Assembly: GCA_014843695.1 (NCBI GenBank)
Contig: CM026398.1
Span: forward strand, 42,203,531-42,267,530
Reading direction: 5' to 3'
Length of the DNA stretch: 64,000 bases
From: Archivesica marissinica
Taxonomy: Eukaryota; Mollusca; Bivalvia; Venerida; Vesicomyidae
This document shows, piece by piece, positions 37,501 through 50,919 of this stretch (its first letter is position 1; each line of letters starts with the position of its first letter). The notes below the pieces were generated by a model. It ran no database searches and was not told the origin of the DNA. It worked only from the letters and a program-made list of their open reading frames with translations. A program made the translations under genes and the position numbers.

Positions 37501-40500
37501 TATACTATACATACTATTGTACGGTGGAAGGACCGGCCCAGCAAGAACAGTCTTACACATACTAGTACGGTGAGACGACATACCCTGGTCATACAACTAT
37601 ACTATACATACTATTGTACGGTGGAAGGACCGGCCCAGCAAGAACAGTCTTATACATACTAGTACGGTGAGACGACATACCCTGGTCATACAACTATACT
37701 ATACATACTATTGTACGGTGGAAGGACCGGCCCAGCAAGAACAGTCTTACACATACTAGTACGGTGATACGACATACCCTGGTCATACAACTATACTATA
37801 CATACTATTGTACAGTGGAAGGACCGGCCCAGCAAGAACAGTCTTATACATACCAGTACGGTGAGACGACATACCCTGGTCATACAACTATACTATACAT
37901 ACTATTGTACGGTGGAAGGACCGGCCCAGCAAGAACAGTCTTATACATACCAGTACGGTGAGACGACATACCCTGGTCATACAACTATACTATATATACT
38001 AGTACGGTGGAAGGACCGGCCCAGCAAGAACAGTCTTATACATACTAGTACGGTGAGACGACATACCCTGGTCATACAACTATACTATACATACTATTGT
38101 ACGGTGGAAGGACCGGCCCAGCAAGAACAGTCTTATACATACTAGTACGGTGAGACGACATACCCTGGTCATACAACTATACTATACATACTATTGTACG
38201 GTGGAAGGACCGGCCCAGCAAGAACAGTCTTACACATACTAGTACGGTGAGACGACATACCCTGGTCATACAACTATACTATACATACTATTGTACGGTG
38301 GAAGGACCGGCCCAGCAAGAACAGTCTTACACATACTAGTACGGTGAGACGACATACCCTGGTCATACAACTATACTATACATACTATTGTACGGTGGAA
38401 GGACCGGCCCAGCAAGAACAGTCTTACACATACTAGTACGGTGAGACGACATACCCTGGTCATACAACTATACTATACATACTATTGTACGGTGGAAGGA
38501 CCGGCCCAGCAAGAACAGTCTTATACATACCAGTACGGTGAGACGACATACCCTGGTCATACAACTATACTATATATACTAGTACGGTGGAAGGACCGGC
38601 CCAGCAAGAACAGTCTTATACATACTAGTACGGTGAGACGACATACCCTGGTCATACAACTATACTATACATACTATTGTACGGTGGAAGGACCGGCCCA
38701 GCAAGAACAGTCTTATACATACTATACTAGTACGGTGAGACGACATACCCTGGTCATACAACTATACTATACATACTATTGTACGGTGGAAGGACCGGCC
38801 CAGCAAGAACAGTCTTATACATACTATACTAGTACGGTGAGACGACATACCCTGGTCATACAACTATACTATACATACTAGTACGGTGAGACGACATACC
38901 CTGGTCATACAGCTATAATACATACTATGAGTGGAAGGACCGGCCCAGCAAGAACAGTTATACATACTAGTACGGTGATACGACATACCCTGGTCATACA
39001 ACTATACTATACATACTAGTACGGTGAGACGACATACCCTGGTCATACAACTATACTATACATACTATTGTACAGTGGAAGGACCGGCCCAGCAAGAACA
39101 GTCTTATACATACTAGTACGGTGATACGACATACCCTGGTCATACAACTATACTATACATACTATTGTACGGTGGAAGGACCGGCCCAGCAAGAACAGTC
39201 TTATACATACTAGTACGGTGAGACGACATACCCTGGTCATACAACTATACTATACATACTATTGTACAGTGGAAGGACCGGCCCAGCAAGAACAGTCTTA
39301 TACATACTAGTACGGTGAGACGACATACCCTGGTCATACAACTATACTATACATACTATTGTACGGTGGAAGGACCGGCCCAGCAAGAACAGTCTTATAC
39401 ATACTAGTACGGTGAGACGACATACCCTGGTCATACAACTATACTATACATACTATTGTACGGTGGAAGGACCGGCCCAGCAAGAACAGTCTTACACATA
39501 CTAGTACGGTGAGACGACATACCCTGGTCATACAACTATACTATACATACTATTGTACGGTGGAAGGACCGGCCCAGCAAGAACAGTCTTACACATACTA
39601 GTACGGTGAGACGACATACCCTGGTCATACAACTATACTATACATACTATTGTACGGTGGAAGGACCGGCCCAGCAAGAACAGTCTTATACATACCAGTA
39701 CGGTGAGACGACATACCCTGGTCATACAACTATACTATATATACTAGTACGGTGGAAGGACCGGCCCAGCAAGAACAGTCTTATACATACTAGTACGGTG
39801 AGACGACATACCCTGGTCATACAACTATACTATACATACTATTGTACGGTGGAAGGACCGGCCCAGCAAGAACAGTCTTATACATACTATACTAGTACGG
39901 TGAGACGACATACCCTGGTCATACAACTATACTATACATACTATTGTACGGTGGAAGGACCGGCCCAGCAAGAACAGTCTTATACATACTATACAGTACG
40001 GTGAGACGACATACCCTGGTCATACAACTATACTATACATACTAGTACGGTGAGACGACATACCCTGGTCATACAACTATACTATACATACTATTGTACA
40101 GTGGAAGGACCGGCCCAGCAAGAACAGTCTTATACATACTAGTACGGTGATACGACATACCCTGGTCATACAACTATACTATACATACTAGTACGGTGAG
40201 ACGACATACCCTGGTCATACAACTATACTATACATACTATTGTACAGTGGAAGGACCGGCCCAGCAAGAACAGTCTTATACATACTAGTACGGTGATACG
40301 ACATACCCTGGTCATACAACTATACTATACATACTATTGTACGGTGGAAGGACCGGCCCAGCAAGAACATTCTTGTACATACTAGTACGGTGTTAGACGA
40401 GAACTCCTGGTCATACAACTATACTATACATACTATTGTACGGTGGAAGGACCGGGCCCAGCAAAACAGTCTTTAATACATACTAGTACGGTGAGACGAC

Positions 40501-43500
40501 ATACGCTGGTCATACAACTATACTATACATACTATTGTACGGTGGAAGGACCGGCCCAGCAAGAACAGTCTTATACATACTAGTACGGTGAGACGACATA
40601 CCCTGGTCATACAACTATACTATATATACTATTGTACGGTGGAAGGACCGGCCCAGCAAGAACAGTCTTATACATACCAGTACGGTGAGACGACATACCC
40701 TGGTCATACAACTATACTATACATACTATTGTACGGTGGAAGGACCGGCCCAGCAAGAACAGTCTTATACATACTAGTACGGTGATACGACATACCCTGG
40801 TCATACAACTATACTATACATACTATTGTACGGTGGAAGGACCGGCCCAGCAAGAACAGTCTTACATACTATACTAGTACGGTGAGACGACATACCCTGG
40901 TCATACAACTATACTTACATACTATTGTACGGTGGAAGGACGGCCCAGCAAGAACAGTCTTACACATACTAGTACGGTGAGGTGGACGACACCCTGTCAT
41001 ACAACTATACTATACTTATACTATTGTACGGTGAAGGACCGGGCCAGCAAGAACAGTCACACATACTAGTACGGTGAGACGACATACCCTGGTCATACAA
41101 CTATACTATACATACTATGTACGGTGGAAGGACCGGCCCAGCAAGAACAGTCTTACACATACTAGTATGGTGAGACATACCCTGGTCATACAACTATACT
41201 ATACATACTATTGTACGGTGGAAGGACCGGCCCAGCAAGAACAGTCTTACACATACTGGTACGGTGGGACGACATACCTGGTCATACAACTATACTATAC
41301 ATACTATTGTACGGTGGAAGGACCGGCCCAGCAAGAACAGTCTTATACATACTAGTACGGTGATACGACATACCCTGGTCATACAACTATACTATACATA
41401 CTAGTACGGTGGAAGGACCGGCCCAGCAAGAACAGTCTTAACATACTAGTACGGTGAGACGACATACCCTGGTCATACAACTATACATACTATTGTACAG
41501 TGGAAGGACCGGCCCAGCAAGAACAGTTTCTTATACATCCAGTACGGTGAGACGACATACCCTGGTCATACAACTATACTATACATATTATTGTACGGTG
41601 GAAGGACCGGCCAGCAAGAACAGTCTTATACATACCAGTACGGTGAGACGACATACCCTGGTCATACAACTATACTATATATACTGTACGGTGGAAGGAC
41701 CGGCCCAGCAAGAACAGTCTATACATACCAGTACGGTGAGACGACATACCCTGGTCATACAACTATACTATACATATTATTGTACGGTGGAAGGACCGGC
41801 CCAGCAAGAACAGTCTTATACATACCAGTACGGTGAGACGACATACCCTGGTCATACAACTATACTATATATACTAGTACGGTGGAAGGATCGGCCCAGC
41901 AAGAACAGTCTTATACATACCAGTACGGTGAGACGACATACCCTGGTCATACAACTATACTATACATACTATTGTACGGTGGAAGGAACGGCCCAGCAAG
42001 AACAGTCTTATACATACTATACTAGTACGGTGAGATGACATACCCTGGTCATACAACTATACTATACATACTATTGTACGGTGGAAGGACCGGCCCAGCA
42101 AGAACAGTTTTATACATACTAGTACGGTGATACGACATACCCTGGTCATACAACTATACTATACATACTATTGTACGGTGGAAGGACCGGCCCAGCAAGA
42201 ACAGTCTTATACATACTAGTACGGTGAGACGACATATCTTGGTCATACAACTATACTATACATACTATTGTACGGTGGAAGGACCGGCCCAGCAAGAACA
42301 GTCTTATACATACTAGTACGGTGATACGACATACCCTGGTCATACAACTATACTATACATACTATTGTACGGTGGAAGGACCGGCCAGCAAGAACAGTCT
42401 ATACATACTAGTACGGTGGATACGACATACCCTTGTCATCAACTATATATACATACTATTGTACGGTGGAAGGACGGCCCAGCAAGAAAGTCTTATCATA
42501 CTAGTACGGTGATACGACATACCCTGGTCATACAACTATACTATACATACTATTGTACTGTGGAAGGACCGGCCCAGCAAGAACAGTCTTATACATACTA
42601 GTACGGTGATACGACATACCCTGGTCATACAACTATACTATACATACTATTGTACAGTGGAAGGACTGGCCCAGCAAGAACAGTCTTATACATACTAGTA
42701 CGGTGATACGACATACCCTGGTCATACAACTATACTATACATACTATTGTACGGTGGAAGGACCGGCCCAGCAAGAACAGTCTTATACATACCAGTACGG
42801 TGAGACAACATACCCTGGTCATACAACTATACTATACATATTATTGTACGGTGGAAGGACCGGCCCAGCAAGAACAGTCTTATACATACTAGTACGGTGA
42901 GACGACATACCCTGGTCATACAACTATACTATACATACTATTGTACGGTGGAAGGACCGGCCCAGCAAGAACAGTCTTACACATACTAGTATGGTGAGAC
43001 ATACCCTGGTCATACAACTATACTATACATACTATTGTACGGTGGAAGGACCGGCCCAGCAAGAACAGTCTTACACATACTGGTACGGTGGGACGACATA
43101 CCCTGGTCATACAACTATACTATACATACTATTGTACGGTGGAAGGACTGGCCCAGCAAGAACAGTCTTACACATACTAGTACGGTGATACGACATACCC
43201 TGGTCATACAACTATACTATACATACTATTGTACAGTGGAAGGACCGGCCCAGCAAGAACAGTCTTATACATACCAGTACGGTGAGACGACATACCCTGG
43301 TCATACAACTATACTATACATACTATTGTACGGTGGAAGGACCGGCCCAGCAAGAACAGTCTTATACATACTAGTATGGTGAGACATACCCTGGTCATAC
43401 AACTATACTATACATACTATTGTACGGTGGAAGGACCGGCCCAGCAAGAACAGTCTTATACATACTGGTACGGTGGGACGACATACCCTGGTCATACAAC

Positions 43501-46342
43501 TATACTATACATACTATTGTACGGTGGAAGGACGGCCCAGCAAGAACAGTCTAACATACTAGTACGGTGAGACGACATACCCTGGTCATACAACTATACT
43601 ATACATACTATTGTACGGTGGAAGGACCGGCCCAGCAAGAACAGTCTTATACATACTAGTACGGTGATACGACATACCCTGGTCATACAACTATACTATA
43701 CATACTAGTACGGTGTTGTACAGTGGAAGGACCGGCCCAGCAAGAACAGTCTTATACATACTAGTACGGTGATACGACATACCCTGGTCATACAACTATA
43801 CTATACATACTATCCTGGTCATACAACTATACTATACATACTATTGTACAGTGGAAGGACCGGCCCAGCAAGAACAGTCTTATACATACCAGTACGGTGA
43901 TACGACATACCCTGGTCATACAACTATACTATACATACTATTGTACAGTGGAAGGACCGGCCCAGCAAGAACAGTCTTATACATACTAGTACGGTGAGAC
44001 GACATACCCTGGTCATACAACTATACTATACATACTATTGTACAGTGGAAGGACCGGCCCAGCAAGAACAGTCTTATACATACCAGTACGGTGAGACGAC
44101 ATACCCTGGTCATACAACTATACTATACATACTATTGTACGGTGGAAGGACCGGCCCAGCAAGAACAGTCTTACACATACTAGTATGGTGAGACATACCC
44201 TGGTCATACAACTATACTATACATACTATTGTACGGTGGAAGGACCGGCCCAGCAAGAACAGTCTTACACATACTAGTACGGTGGGACGACATACCCTGG
44301 TCATACAACTATACTATACATACTATTGTACGGTGGAAGGACCGGCCCAGCAAGAACAGTCTTACACATACTAGTACGGTGAGACGACATACCCTGGTCA
44401 TACAACTATACTATACATACTATTGTACGGTGGAAGGACCGGCCCAGCAAGAACAGTCTTACACATACTAGTATGGTGAGACATACCCTGGTCATACAAC
44501 TATACTATACATACTATTGTACGGTGGAAGGACCGGCCCAGCAAGAACAGTCTTACACATACTGGTACGGTGGGACGACATACCCTGGTCATACAACTAT
44601 ACTATACATACTATTGTACGGTGGAAGGACCGGCCCAGCAAGAACAGTCTTATACATACTAGTACGGTGAGACGACATACCCTGGTCATACAACTATACT
44701 ATACATACTATTGTACGGTGGAAGGACCGGCCCAGCAAGAACAGTCTTACACATACTAGTACGGTGATACGACATACCCTGGTCATACAACTATACTATA
44801 CATACTATTGTACGGTGGAAGGACCGGCCCAGCAAGAACAGTCTTATACATACAGTACGGTGAGACGACATACCCTGGTCATACAACTATACTATACATA
44901 CTATTGTACGGTGGAAGGACCGGCCCAGCAAGAACAGTCTTACACATACTAGTACGGTGATACGACATACCCTGGTCATACAACTATACTATACATACTA
45001 TTGTACGGTGGAAGGACCGGCCCAGCAAGAACAGTCTTATACATACCAGTACGGTGAGACGACATACCCTGGTCATACAACTATACTATACATATTATTG
45101 TACGGTGGAAGGACCGGCCCAGCAAGAACAGTCTTATACATACCAGTACGGTGAGACGACATACCCTGGTCATACAACTATACTATATATACTAGTACGG
45201 TGGAAGGACCGGCCCAGCAAGAACAGTCTTATACATACTAGTACGGTGAGACGACATACCCTGGTCATACAACTATACTATACATACTATTGTACGGTGG
45301 AAGGACCGGCCCAGCAAGAACAGTCTTATACATACTATACTAGTACGGTGAGACGACATACCCTGGTCATACAACTATACTATACATACTATTGTACGGT
45401 GGAAGGACCGGCCCAGCAAGAACAGTCTTACACATACTAGTACGGTGAGACGACATACCCTGGTCATACAACTATACTATACATACTATTGTACGGTGGA
45501 AGGACCGGCCCAGCAAGAACAGTCTTACACATACTAGTACGGTGAGACGACATACCTTGGTCATACAACTATACTATACATACTATTGTACGGTGGAAGG
45601 ACCGGCCCAGCAAGAACAGTCTTACACATACTAGTATGGTGAGACGACATACCCTGGTCATACAACTATACTATACATACTATTGTACGGTGGAAGGACC
45701 GGCCCAGCAAGAACAGTCTTACACATACTAGTACGGTGGGACGACATACCCTGGTCATACAACTATACTATACATACTATTGTACGGTGGAAGGACCGGC
45801 CCAGCAAGAACAGTCTTACACATACTAGTACGGTGATACGACATACCCTGGTCATACAACTATACTATACATACTATTGTACGGTGGAAGGACTGGCCCA
45901 GCAAGAACAGTCTTACACATACTAGTACGGTGATACGACATACCCTGGTCATACAACTATACTATACATACTATTGTACAGTGGAAGGACCGGCCCAGCA
46001 AGAACAGTCTTATACATACCAGTACGGTGAGACGACATACCCTGGTCATACAACTATACTATACATATTATTGTACGGTGGAAGGACCGGCCCAGCAAGA
46101 ACAGTCTTATACATACCAGTACGGTGAGACGACATACCCTGGTCATACAACTATACTATATATACTAGTACGGTGGAAGGACCGGCCCAGCAAGAACAGT
46201 CTTATACATACTAGTACGGTGAGACGACATACCCTGGTCATACAACTATACTATACATACTATTGTACGGTGGAAGGACCGGCCCAGCAAGAACAGTATT
46301 ATACATACTAGTACAGTGATACGACATACCCTGGTCATACAA
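34522..46342. repeat. 97-bp satellite, about 120 units
   Basis: The unit begins GTACGGTGGAAGGACCGGCC, continues with CAGCAAGAACAGTCTTATAC, TAGTACGGTGAGACGACATA and CCCTGGTCATACAAC, and ends in ACTATACTATACATACTATT. GTACGGTG occurs twice per unit, and truncated units join at this shared octamer. Variant runs (CCAGTACGG, TATATATACTAG, GTATGGTGAGACATACC) recur in order at several places, for example near 37,764, 38,441, 39,606, 44,957 and 45,930, indicating higher-order repeats. The stretch at 40,370-42,500 has more indels. The short + strand open frames are unit read-through. Confidence 0.97.
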
Positions 46343-46954
46343 TATACATGCATATCAAGATCAATTTGATCATCTACTTTTGAATGTCTGAAAAACGCAT
46401 AGTTGAATAAAGAAACATATACATGTACTTTAATAAAACTGGGACATTGTATGCCATATCACTGAGAAACAGTTGACTGATCTAGAAGCAAGCATATTGA
46501 TCAATATTGACACTGTATTAAACACACACTGTGAAAATTTATATTACATCAACACTAGAGAGTCTAAAGACATACTCAATAATGTAGTACGGAACATATT
46601 GTTGAAAATACCATGACAGACAGAACAGAAATTACATCTGCCATTCTTGGTGATATTAGATTAATACAGAACAGTTTTCGAGAAGGGCCGTAACTAATGT
46701 TGCTAGAACTTGTGGCCTGACCCATTTGCCTTTCTTTAATTTGTCGTGTTTTGTATTCACATGTATATGTAAAACGAATCGAGCAATAAAACATGGTTAA
46801 ACTAAGTAATACAGATACTTGTACCGTGTGCTTGTGAAATGTTCGACGTACAAATGGTTTGAAAAACAAACATGTGGGAGAAAGAAATTTTCAATAACAA
46901 ATCCCTCCCAACACTACATGTAATAGTCTGTTCGAAACAGTAAATGTGTGTTTG
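46343..46954. other. Unique AT-rich DNA right of the 97-bp satellite
   Basis: About 610 bases with no recognisable repeat family. Overlapping minus-strand open frames of about 100 codons lack similarity to any family I know, and no splice-supported exon is visible. It may include decayed transposon sequence continuous with the fragment at 47,019. Confidence 0.5.
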
Positions 46955-47018
46955 TTTGGGTTTTACGCCTGCAACAACACAATTTAGGGTTATATTATTT
47001 GCGGGTCGAAACCGTAAA
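46955..47018 (+). mobile_element. Fragment of SINE family D
   Basis: GGGTTTTACGCCTGCAACAA followed by a diverged GGGTTATATTATTTGCGGG match the start of the family D elements at 55,983 and 63,561. Only the first ~65 bases are present. Confidence 0.55.
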
Positions 47019-47189
47019 ATGATGTCAATTTGGACCAATAACAATTGTGAAAGTGCCAACCACACATTAAAATTGGCTACAAATTGGAAAGGCAGTGACA
47101 TGTCAAGATTTATTAACACCCTCTATGAAATTGTTAATGCTGAATTTGAGGAGAGGTGCAGAGCTATGCAAGATATGAGGACATTTTAA
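47019..47189 (+). pseudogene. Decayed transposase fragment
   Basis: The frame reads TNNNCESANHTLKLATNWK followed by a segment ending FEERCRAMQDMRTF and a stop. The (T)NN-x-CES-x-N motif with a helical segment after it is common in the C-terminal part of MULE-type transposase-like proteins of invertebrate genomes. No upstream catalytic domain remains. The family assignment is tentative. Confidence 0.5.
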
Positions 47190-47299
47190 ACTCTGCGAAA
47201 GTTACATGCACCTCAGATCGACAATGATTACTGATCGCGAATTTTACAAGAACAGCATCTGAAATGAAGAAAGAAATTCATATTTCTGGTAAATCAAAT

Positions 47300-48490
47300 G
47301 GAAATACTGTGACTTCTACAGATGTCACCAGAATGATACAGAGAACATCATCAGAGGGAAATACCGCGACTTCTACAGATGTCACCAGAATGATACAGGG
47401 AACATCATCAGAGGGAAATACCGCGACTTCTACAGATGTCACCAGAATGATACAGGGAACATCATCAGCAGGAAGAAAATACCGCGACTTCTACAGATGT
47501 CATCAGAATGATACAGTGAACATCATCAGAGGGGGGAAATACTGTGACTTCTACAGATGTCACCAGAATGATACAGTGAACATCATCAGCAGGAAGGAAA
47601 TACCGCAACTTCTACAGATGTCACCAGAATGATACAGAGAGAACATCATCAGTGGGAAGGAAATACCGTGACTTCTACAGATGTCACCAGAATGGTACAG
47701 TGAACATCATCAGAGGGAAATACCGCGACTTCTACAGATGTCATCAGAATGATACAGTGAACATCATCAGAGGGAAATACCGCGACTTCTACAGATGTCA
47801 CCAGAATGATACAGAGAACATCATCAGAGGGAAGAAAATACCGTGACTTCTACAGATGTCATCAGAATGATACAGAGAACATCATCAGCAGGAAGGAAAT
47901 ACCGTGACTTCTACAGATGTCACCAGAATGATACAGTGAACATCATCAGAGGGAAGGAAATACCGCGACTTCTACAGATGTCACCAGAATGATACAGTGA
48001 ACATCATCAGCAGGAAGAAAATACAGCGACTTCTACAGATGTCACCAGAATGATACAGAGAACATCATCAGAGGGAAGGAAATACTGCGACTTCTACAGA
48101 TGTCACCAGAATGATACAGAGAACATCATCAGCAGGAAGGAAATACCGTGACTTCTACAGATGTCACCAGAATGATACAGAGAACATCATCAGTGGGAAG
48201 GAAATACCGCGACTTCTACAGATGTCACCAGAATGGTACAGTGAACATCATCAGAGGGAAGGAAATACCGCGACTTCTACAGATGTCACCAGAATGATAC
48301 AGAGAACATCATCAGCAGGAAGGAAATACCGCGACTTCTACAGATGTCACCAGAATGATACAGAGAACATCATCAGTGGGAAGGAAATACCGCGACTTCT
48401 ACAGATGTCACCAGAATGATACAGAGAACATCAGCAGCAGGAAGGAAATACCGCGACTTCTACAGATGTCACCAGAATGATAGTGAACAT
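47300..48490. repeat. 57/61-bp minisatellite, about 20 units
   Basis: Tandem units of GACTTCTACAGATGTCACCA, GAATGATACAG(A/T)GAACATC and ATCAG(AGG/CAG/TGG)GAAGGAAATACCGC. The first units are the 57-base form without the extra AAGG and therefore stay in one frame (19-residue period). Later 61-base units shift it. I read it as non-coding minisatellite within the transposon-rich stretch. Confidence 0.93.
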
Positions 48491-48639
48491 GTGGTAATTT
48501 AGATTTGTAAATACATATAGAACTTCTTGAATACCATGGTACATGTGCAATGCAGTTTATCAATAACCAACAACAGTGAAAGATCTCTGCAAGAGCCTGG
48601 ACCTTGAGATTAACGCTGATTCAATCAAGATGGCCACGA

Positions 48640-48800
48640 AGCATACATCCATTTGGAAAACATTCTTTTGAATATTGTCTGTGGAGAACACTATGAAGAT
48701 AACATTGATTCTTTAGCTAAGTTTTACAAAGGTGACATTGATCAGCAACTACAGCAAACTCAGCTTCAGGCATTGTCTGCGCAATTTGGAAGCAAAAACA
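48640..48800 (+). pseudogene. hAT-type transposase/zinc-finger-protein fragment
   Basis: The frame encodes ENILLNIVCGEHYEDNIDSL followed by AKFYKGDIDQQLQQTQLQAL. This resembles the conserved stretch between the catalytic parts of hAT-derived proteins (an E-x-L-L helix, then a FY-x-x-D-x-x-x-x-x-L-x-x-Q-L motif). It breaks off into a dispersed AT-rich repeat at about 48,804. No complete element is present. Confidence 0.5.
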
Positions 48801-48803
48801 AGT

Positions 48804-48960
48804 TATATATATATTATTCTCCTGCCTATTGTATATCAATCAATTGATAGGGAGAAGAACTATATAAGTTTTCTTTCGTTTTAATCCCTTTCAGTCTACT
48901 GTTATTATATGTAAAATGTTCATTTCATGATTACAAGTACAAATACATAATGTTTAAACT
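48804..48960. repeat. Dispersed repeat F, copy 1
   Basis: The stretch with ATTCTCCTGCCTATTGTATA, a TCAATCAATTGATAG palindrome and AATCCCTTTCAGTCTACTG recurs at 54,690-54,858 with few changes. It has no coding capacity and its class is unknown. Confidence 0.8.
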
Positions 48961-49100
48961 AAACAAGTTGACAATTAGTTACTACCAGTGACATACTGGG
49001 TTATCTCAAGGCACCTTCTCCACCATTTAGATGCCTATTCTGTGTTCTTTATTGTAACATTTGTGAAAAGTTATTTCAAAGTCCTTCAATGATGCATGTA

Positions 49101-49330
49101 GTGGAAGTTGTGATAGCGCGGTGGTAGTGCGGTCGCTTCAGGTGCGAAAGGTCCGGAGTTCGAGCCCCACTGGCGCCGTTATGATTGTGCCCTTAGGCAA
49201 GCAAGGCATTTAAATTCCACATTGCCTCTTCTCTCTCCCTCATGGCAATGGATTCTATCAGGAATGAAGTCTCGAGAGTGATCAATATAAGTTGTAAGAA
49301 CTTGTTTCACAATCAAACTAAAGTAAATTT
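49101..49330 (+). mobile_element. tRNA-derived SINE, family A, copy 3
   Basis: Complete copy: GTGGAAGTTGTGATAGCGCG head, B-box-like GAGTTCGAGCCCC, body with a duplicated GGCAA step, and tail ending AAACTAAAGTAAATT. A minus-oriented copy starts about 250 bases downstream. Confidence 0.9.
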
Positions 49331-49577
49331 GCATAAACTAAAGTCCTTCAAGACAGTTTACAAGCAGACACAATTTGTGACACAAACACAGACGTGGCGA
49401 TGCCAATATGCACACCCTCAAACTGCGTTTATTGTGGAATAATAATAAAATTATACATCATGTGTTTCGCATACATGTGGTCTACATGCATCAGTCAATA
49501 TTTATTACATTATTTCTGTTCTGAATGCCTTCAACCATATATATCTACACATTCTACCCAAGCTTAGTTTATACAAA
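49331..49577. other. Unique spacer between two inverted SINEs
   Basis: AT-rich sequence with no recognisable feature. A 66-codon + strand frame begins in the SINE and is not a gene. Confidence 0.6.
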
Positions 49578-49800
49578 TTTATTTTAGCTCGATTGCGAAA
49601 CAAGTTATTTCAACTTATATAAATCACTCTCGAGACCTCATTCCTGATGGAACCCATCGCCACGAGGGAGAGAGAAGAGGCAACGTGGAATTTAAATGCC
49701 TTGCCTAAGGGCACAATCGTAACGGCTCCAGTGGGGCTCAAACTCCAGACCTTTCGCACCTGAAGCGAGCGCGCATCCACTGCGCTATCACGACTTCCAC
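49578..49800 (-). mobile_element. tRNA-derived SINE, family A, copy 4
   Basis: Reverse-oriented full copy, head at 49,800 (GTGGAAGTCGTGATAGCGCA) and tail TTTATTTTAGCTCGATTGCG at the low end. With copy 3 it forms an inverted pair. Confidence 0.9.
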
Positions 49801-49860
49801 TGCTACCGAAGCTTACTTGAACACGGTCATTGAGACAAGTATACAGAACTACAGCCACGT

Positions 49861-50124
49861 ATGTGGGATACGGAGTGGAAGAGGGCCATGGTCCATGTAG
49901 ATGCTGGGGAAGATGAGGCCGTTACTTCAATGTATTGCACTCTCTGTGAAGAATTCTGTACATTAGGCTCAAATAGAAACAGGAGCTGGGTGGACACTGG
50001 CTACAACATGCTGATACTTGACAAATTGAAATCCTACGAAATGGGTGACCAACACAAAACTGCACTGGCGGTGTCTCTCAGCAAGAAGATGCTAGACGTT
50101 GCAGACAACATATGCTCGCACTAA
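49861..50124 (+). pseudogene. TTF/ZNF862-type zinc-finger fragment, probably transposon-derived
   Basis: 87-codon frame with MYCTLCEEF, then W(V)DTGYNMLILDKLKSYEMGD and QHKTALAVSLSKK. The spacing C-x-x-C, a W-x-x-TG segment, L-x-x-L and a final H-K-x-A resembles the TTF-type zinc finger at the N-terminus of hAT-derived and ZNF862-like proteins. One expected His in the L-K-x-H position is Tyr here. It may be an exon of a decayed element; no partner exon was found. Confidence 0.45.
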
Positions 50125-50412
50125 TTTATGTGTACATTTTATAGAACATGTATTTAATAACACTATCAAATGGTACCCAGAATGCATCAGAGACGATCTA
50201 GAAAACCAAAAATCCTGGGGGGGGGGGGGCAGAGTGGGGTGTTCCTGCACACCCCTAGAAGTGAAAATAATTGCCATCAACAGTCTGCCCTTTTTAGATC
50301 CTAGCTAGATGTCTGGTACAAGTGAGAAGTTTGTATGCAAACCATACAAAATCCCTGAATGGATAGGTAAAAAAAGCTAAAAACATATAAATATTGATCA
50401 TAATTATATTCA
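50125..50412. other. Unique DNA downstream of the NDUFAF3-like stop codon
   Basis: Contains a run of 12 G near 50,217-50,229. On the minus strand this is the 3'UTR side of the NDUFAF3-like gene. I could not fix a polyadenylation signal. Confidence 0.5.
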
Positions 50413-50919
50413 CTAGGTTTTCTTTTCACCTTCAATTGATTTCGCTTCGCCTTTAGTACTTTTCGTTCTATTCTTATTTTCAAATGAATCATTTTTATCC
50501 TTCCATACATTATGAGTCGATACTTTGCTCACCTTCACCTCACCTTTCGGAATACTATCCCGCGACAAAAAATCAAGACTTTGTCCGAGAGGCGATTTCA
50601 AAGGCGACGTTACCGTGTCAAATGTGTCATAATTATTATTCAATGCTTCGTCTTCCTGAACTTTTTCCAATCCACCCATCTGTTTCCAATTCTTTGAATT
50701 CATTTCTGATCTTTTCTGCAGTTTCTTCTGTTCAGTAGCTTCTAATGCTGGCAACCTTTTTTCATCTTTGTATACCATGTCCGTACCATCAAGAATCTCT
50801 TTATAAACACCTTGCACATATTTAAATACATCGCTATTGACCCGTTCTGGAGGTATAATAGCTGCAGCTACCCATCGCTGATCACTGTTCTCAAAGTTGA
50901 AGGCGGCTATAGCGTGTTC
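50413..50919 (-). CDS. NDUFAF3: NDUFAF3-like last exon with long C-terminal extension
   Basis: Acceptor GTGTTTTCAG|GAACAC, phase 0, 168 codons and a TAG stop. The first ~27 codons are the conserved final strand (AAFNFENSD ... VAAAIIPPE). The rest is hydrophilic, with RLPALEATEQKKLQKR, a Ser/Thr-Pro stretch and a Lys/Glu-rich tail ending GEKKT. I do not recognise the extension. The frame open further upstream (to 51,141) is satellite read-through. Confidence 0.85.
   Translation of the reverse strand, partial: EHAIAAFNFENSDQRWVAAAIIPPERVNSDVFKYVQGVYKEILDGTDMVYKDEKRLPALEATEQKKLQKRSEMNSKNWKQMGGLEKVQEDEALNNNYDTFDTVTSPLKSPLGQSLDFLSRDSIPKGEVKVSKVSTHNVWKDKNDSFENKNRTKSTKGEAKSIEGEKKT

Noticed and set aside
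34568..46311. Dozens of short + strand open frames with YTYYCTVEGPAQQEQSYTY-like text
   Set aside because: Read-through of the 97-bp satellite. They start and stop at the same unit positions throughout.
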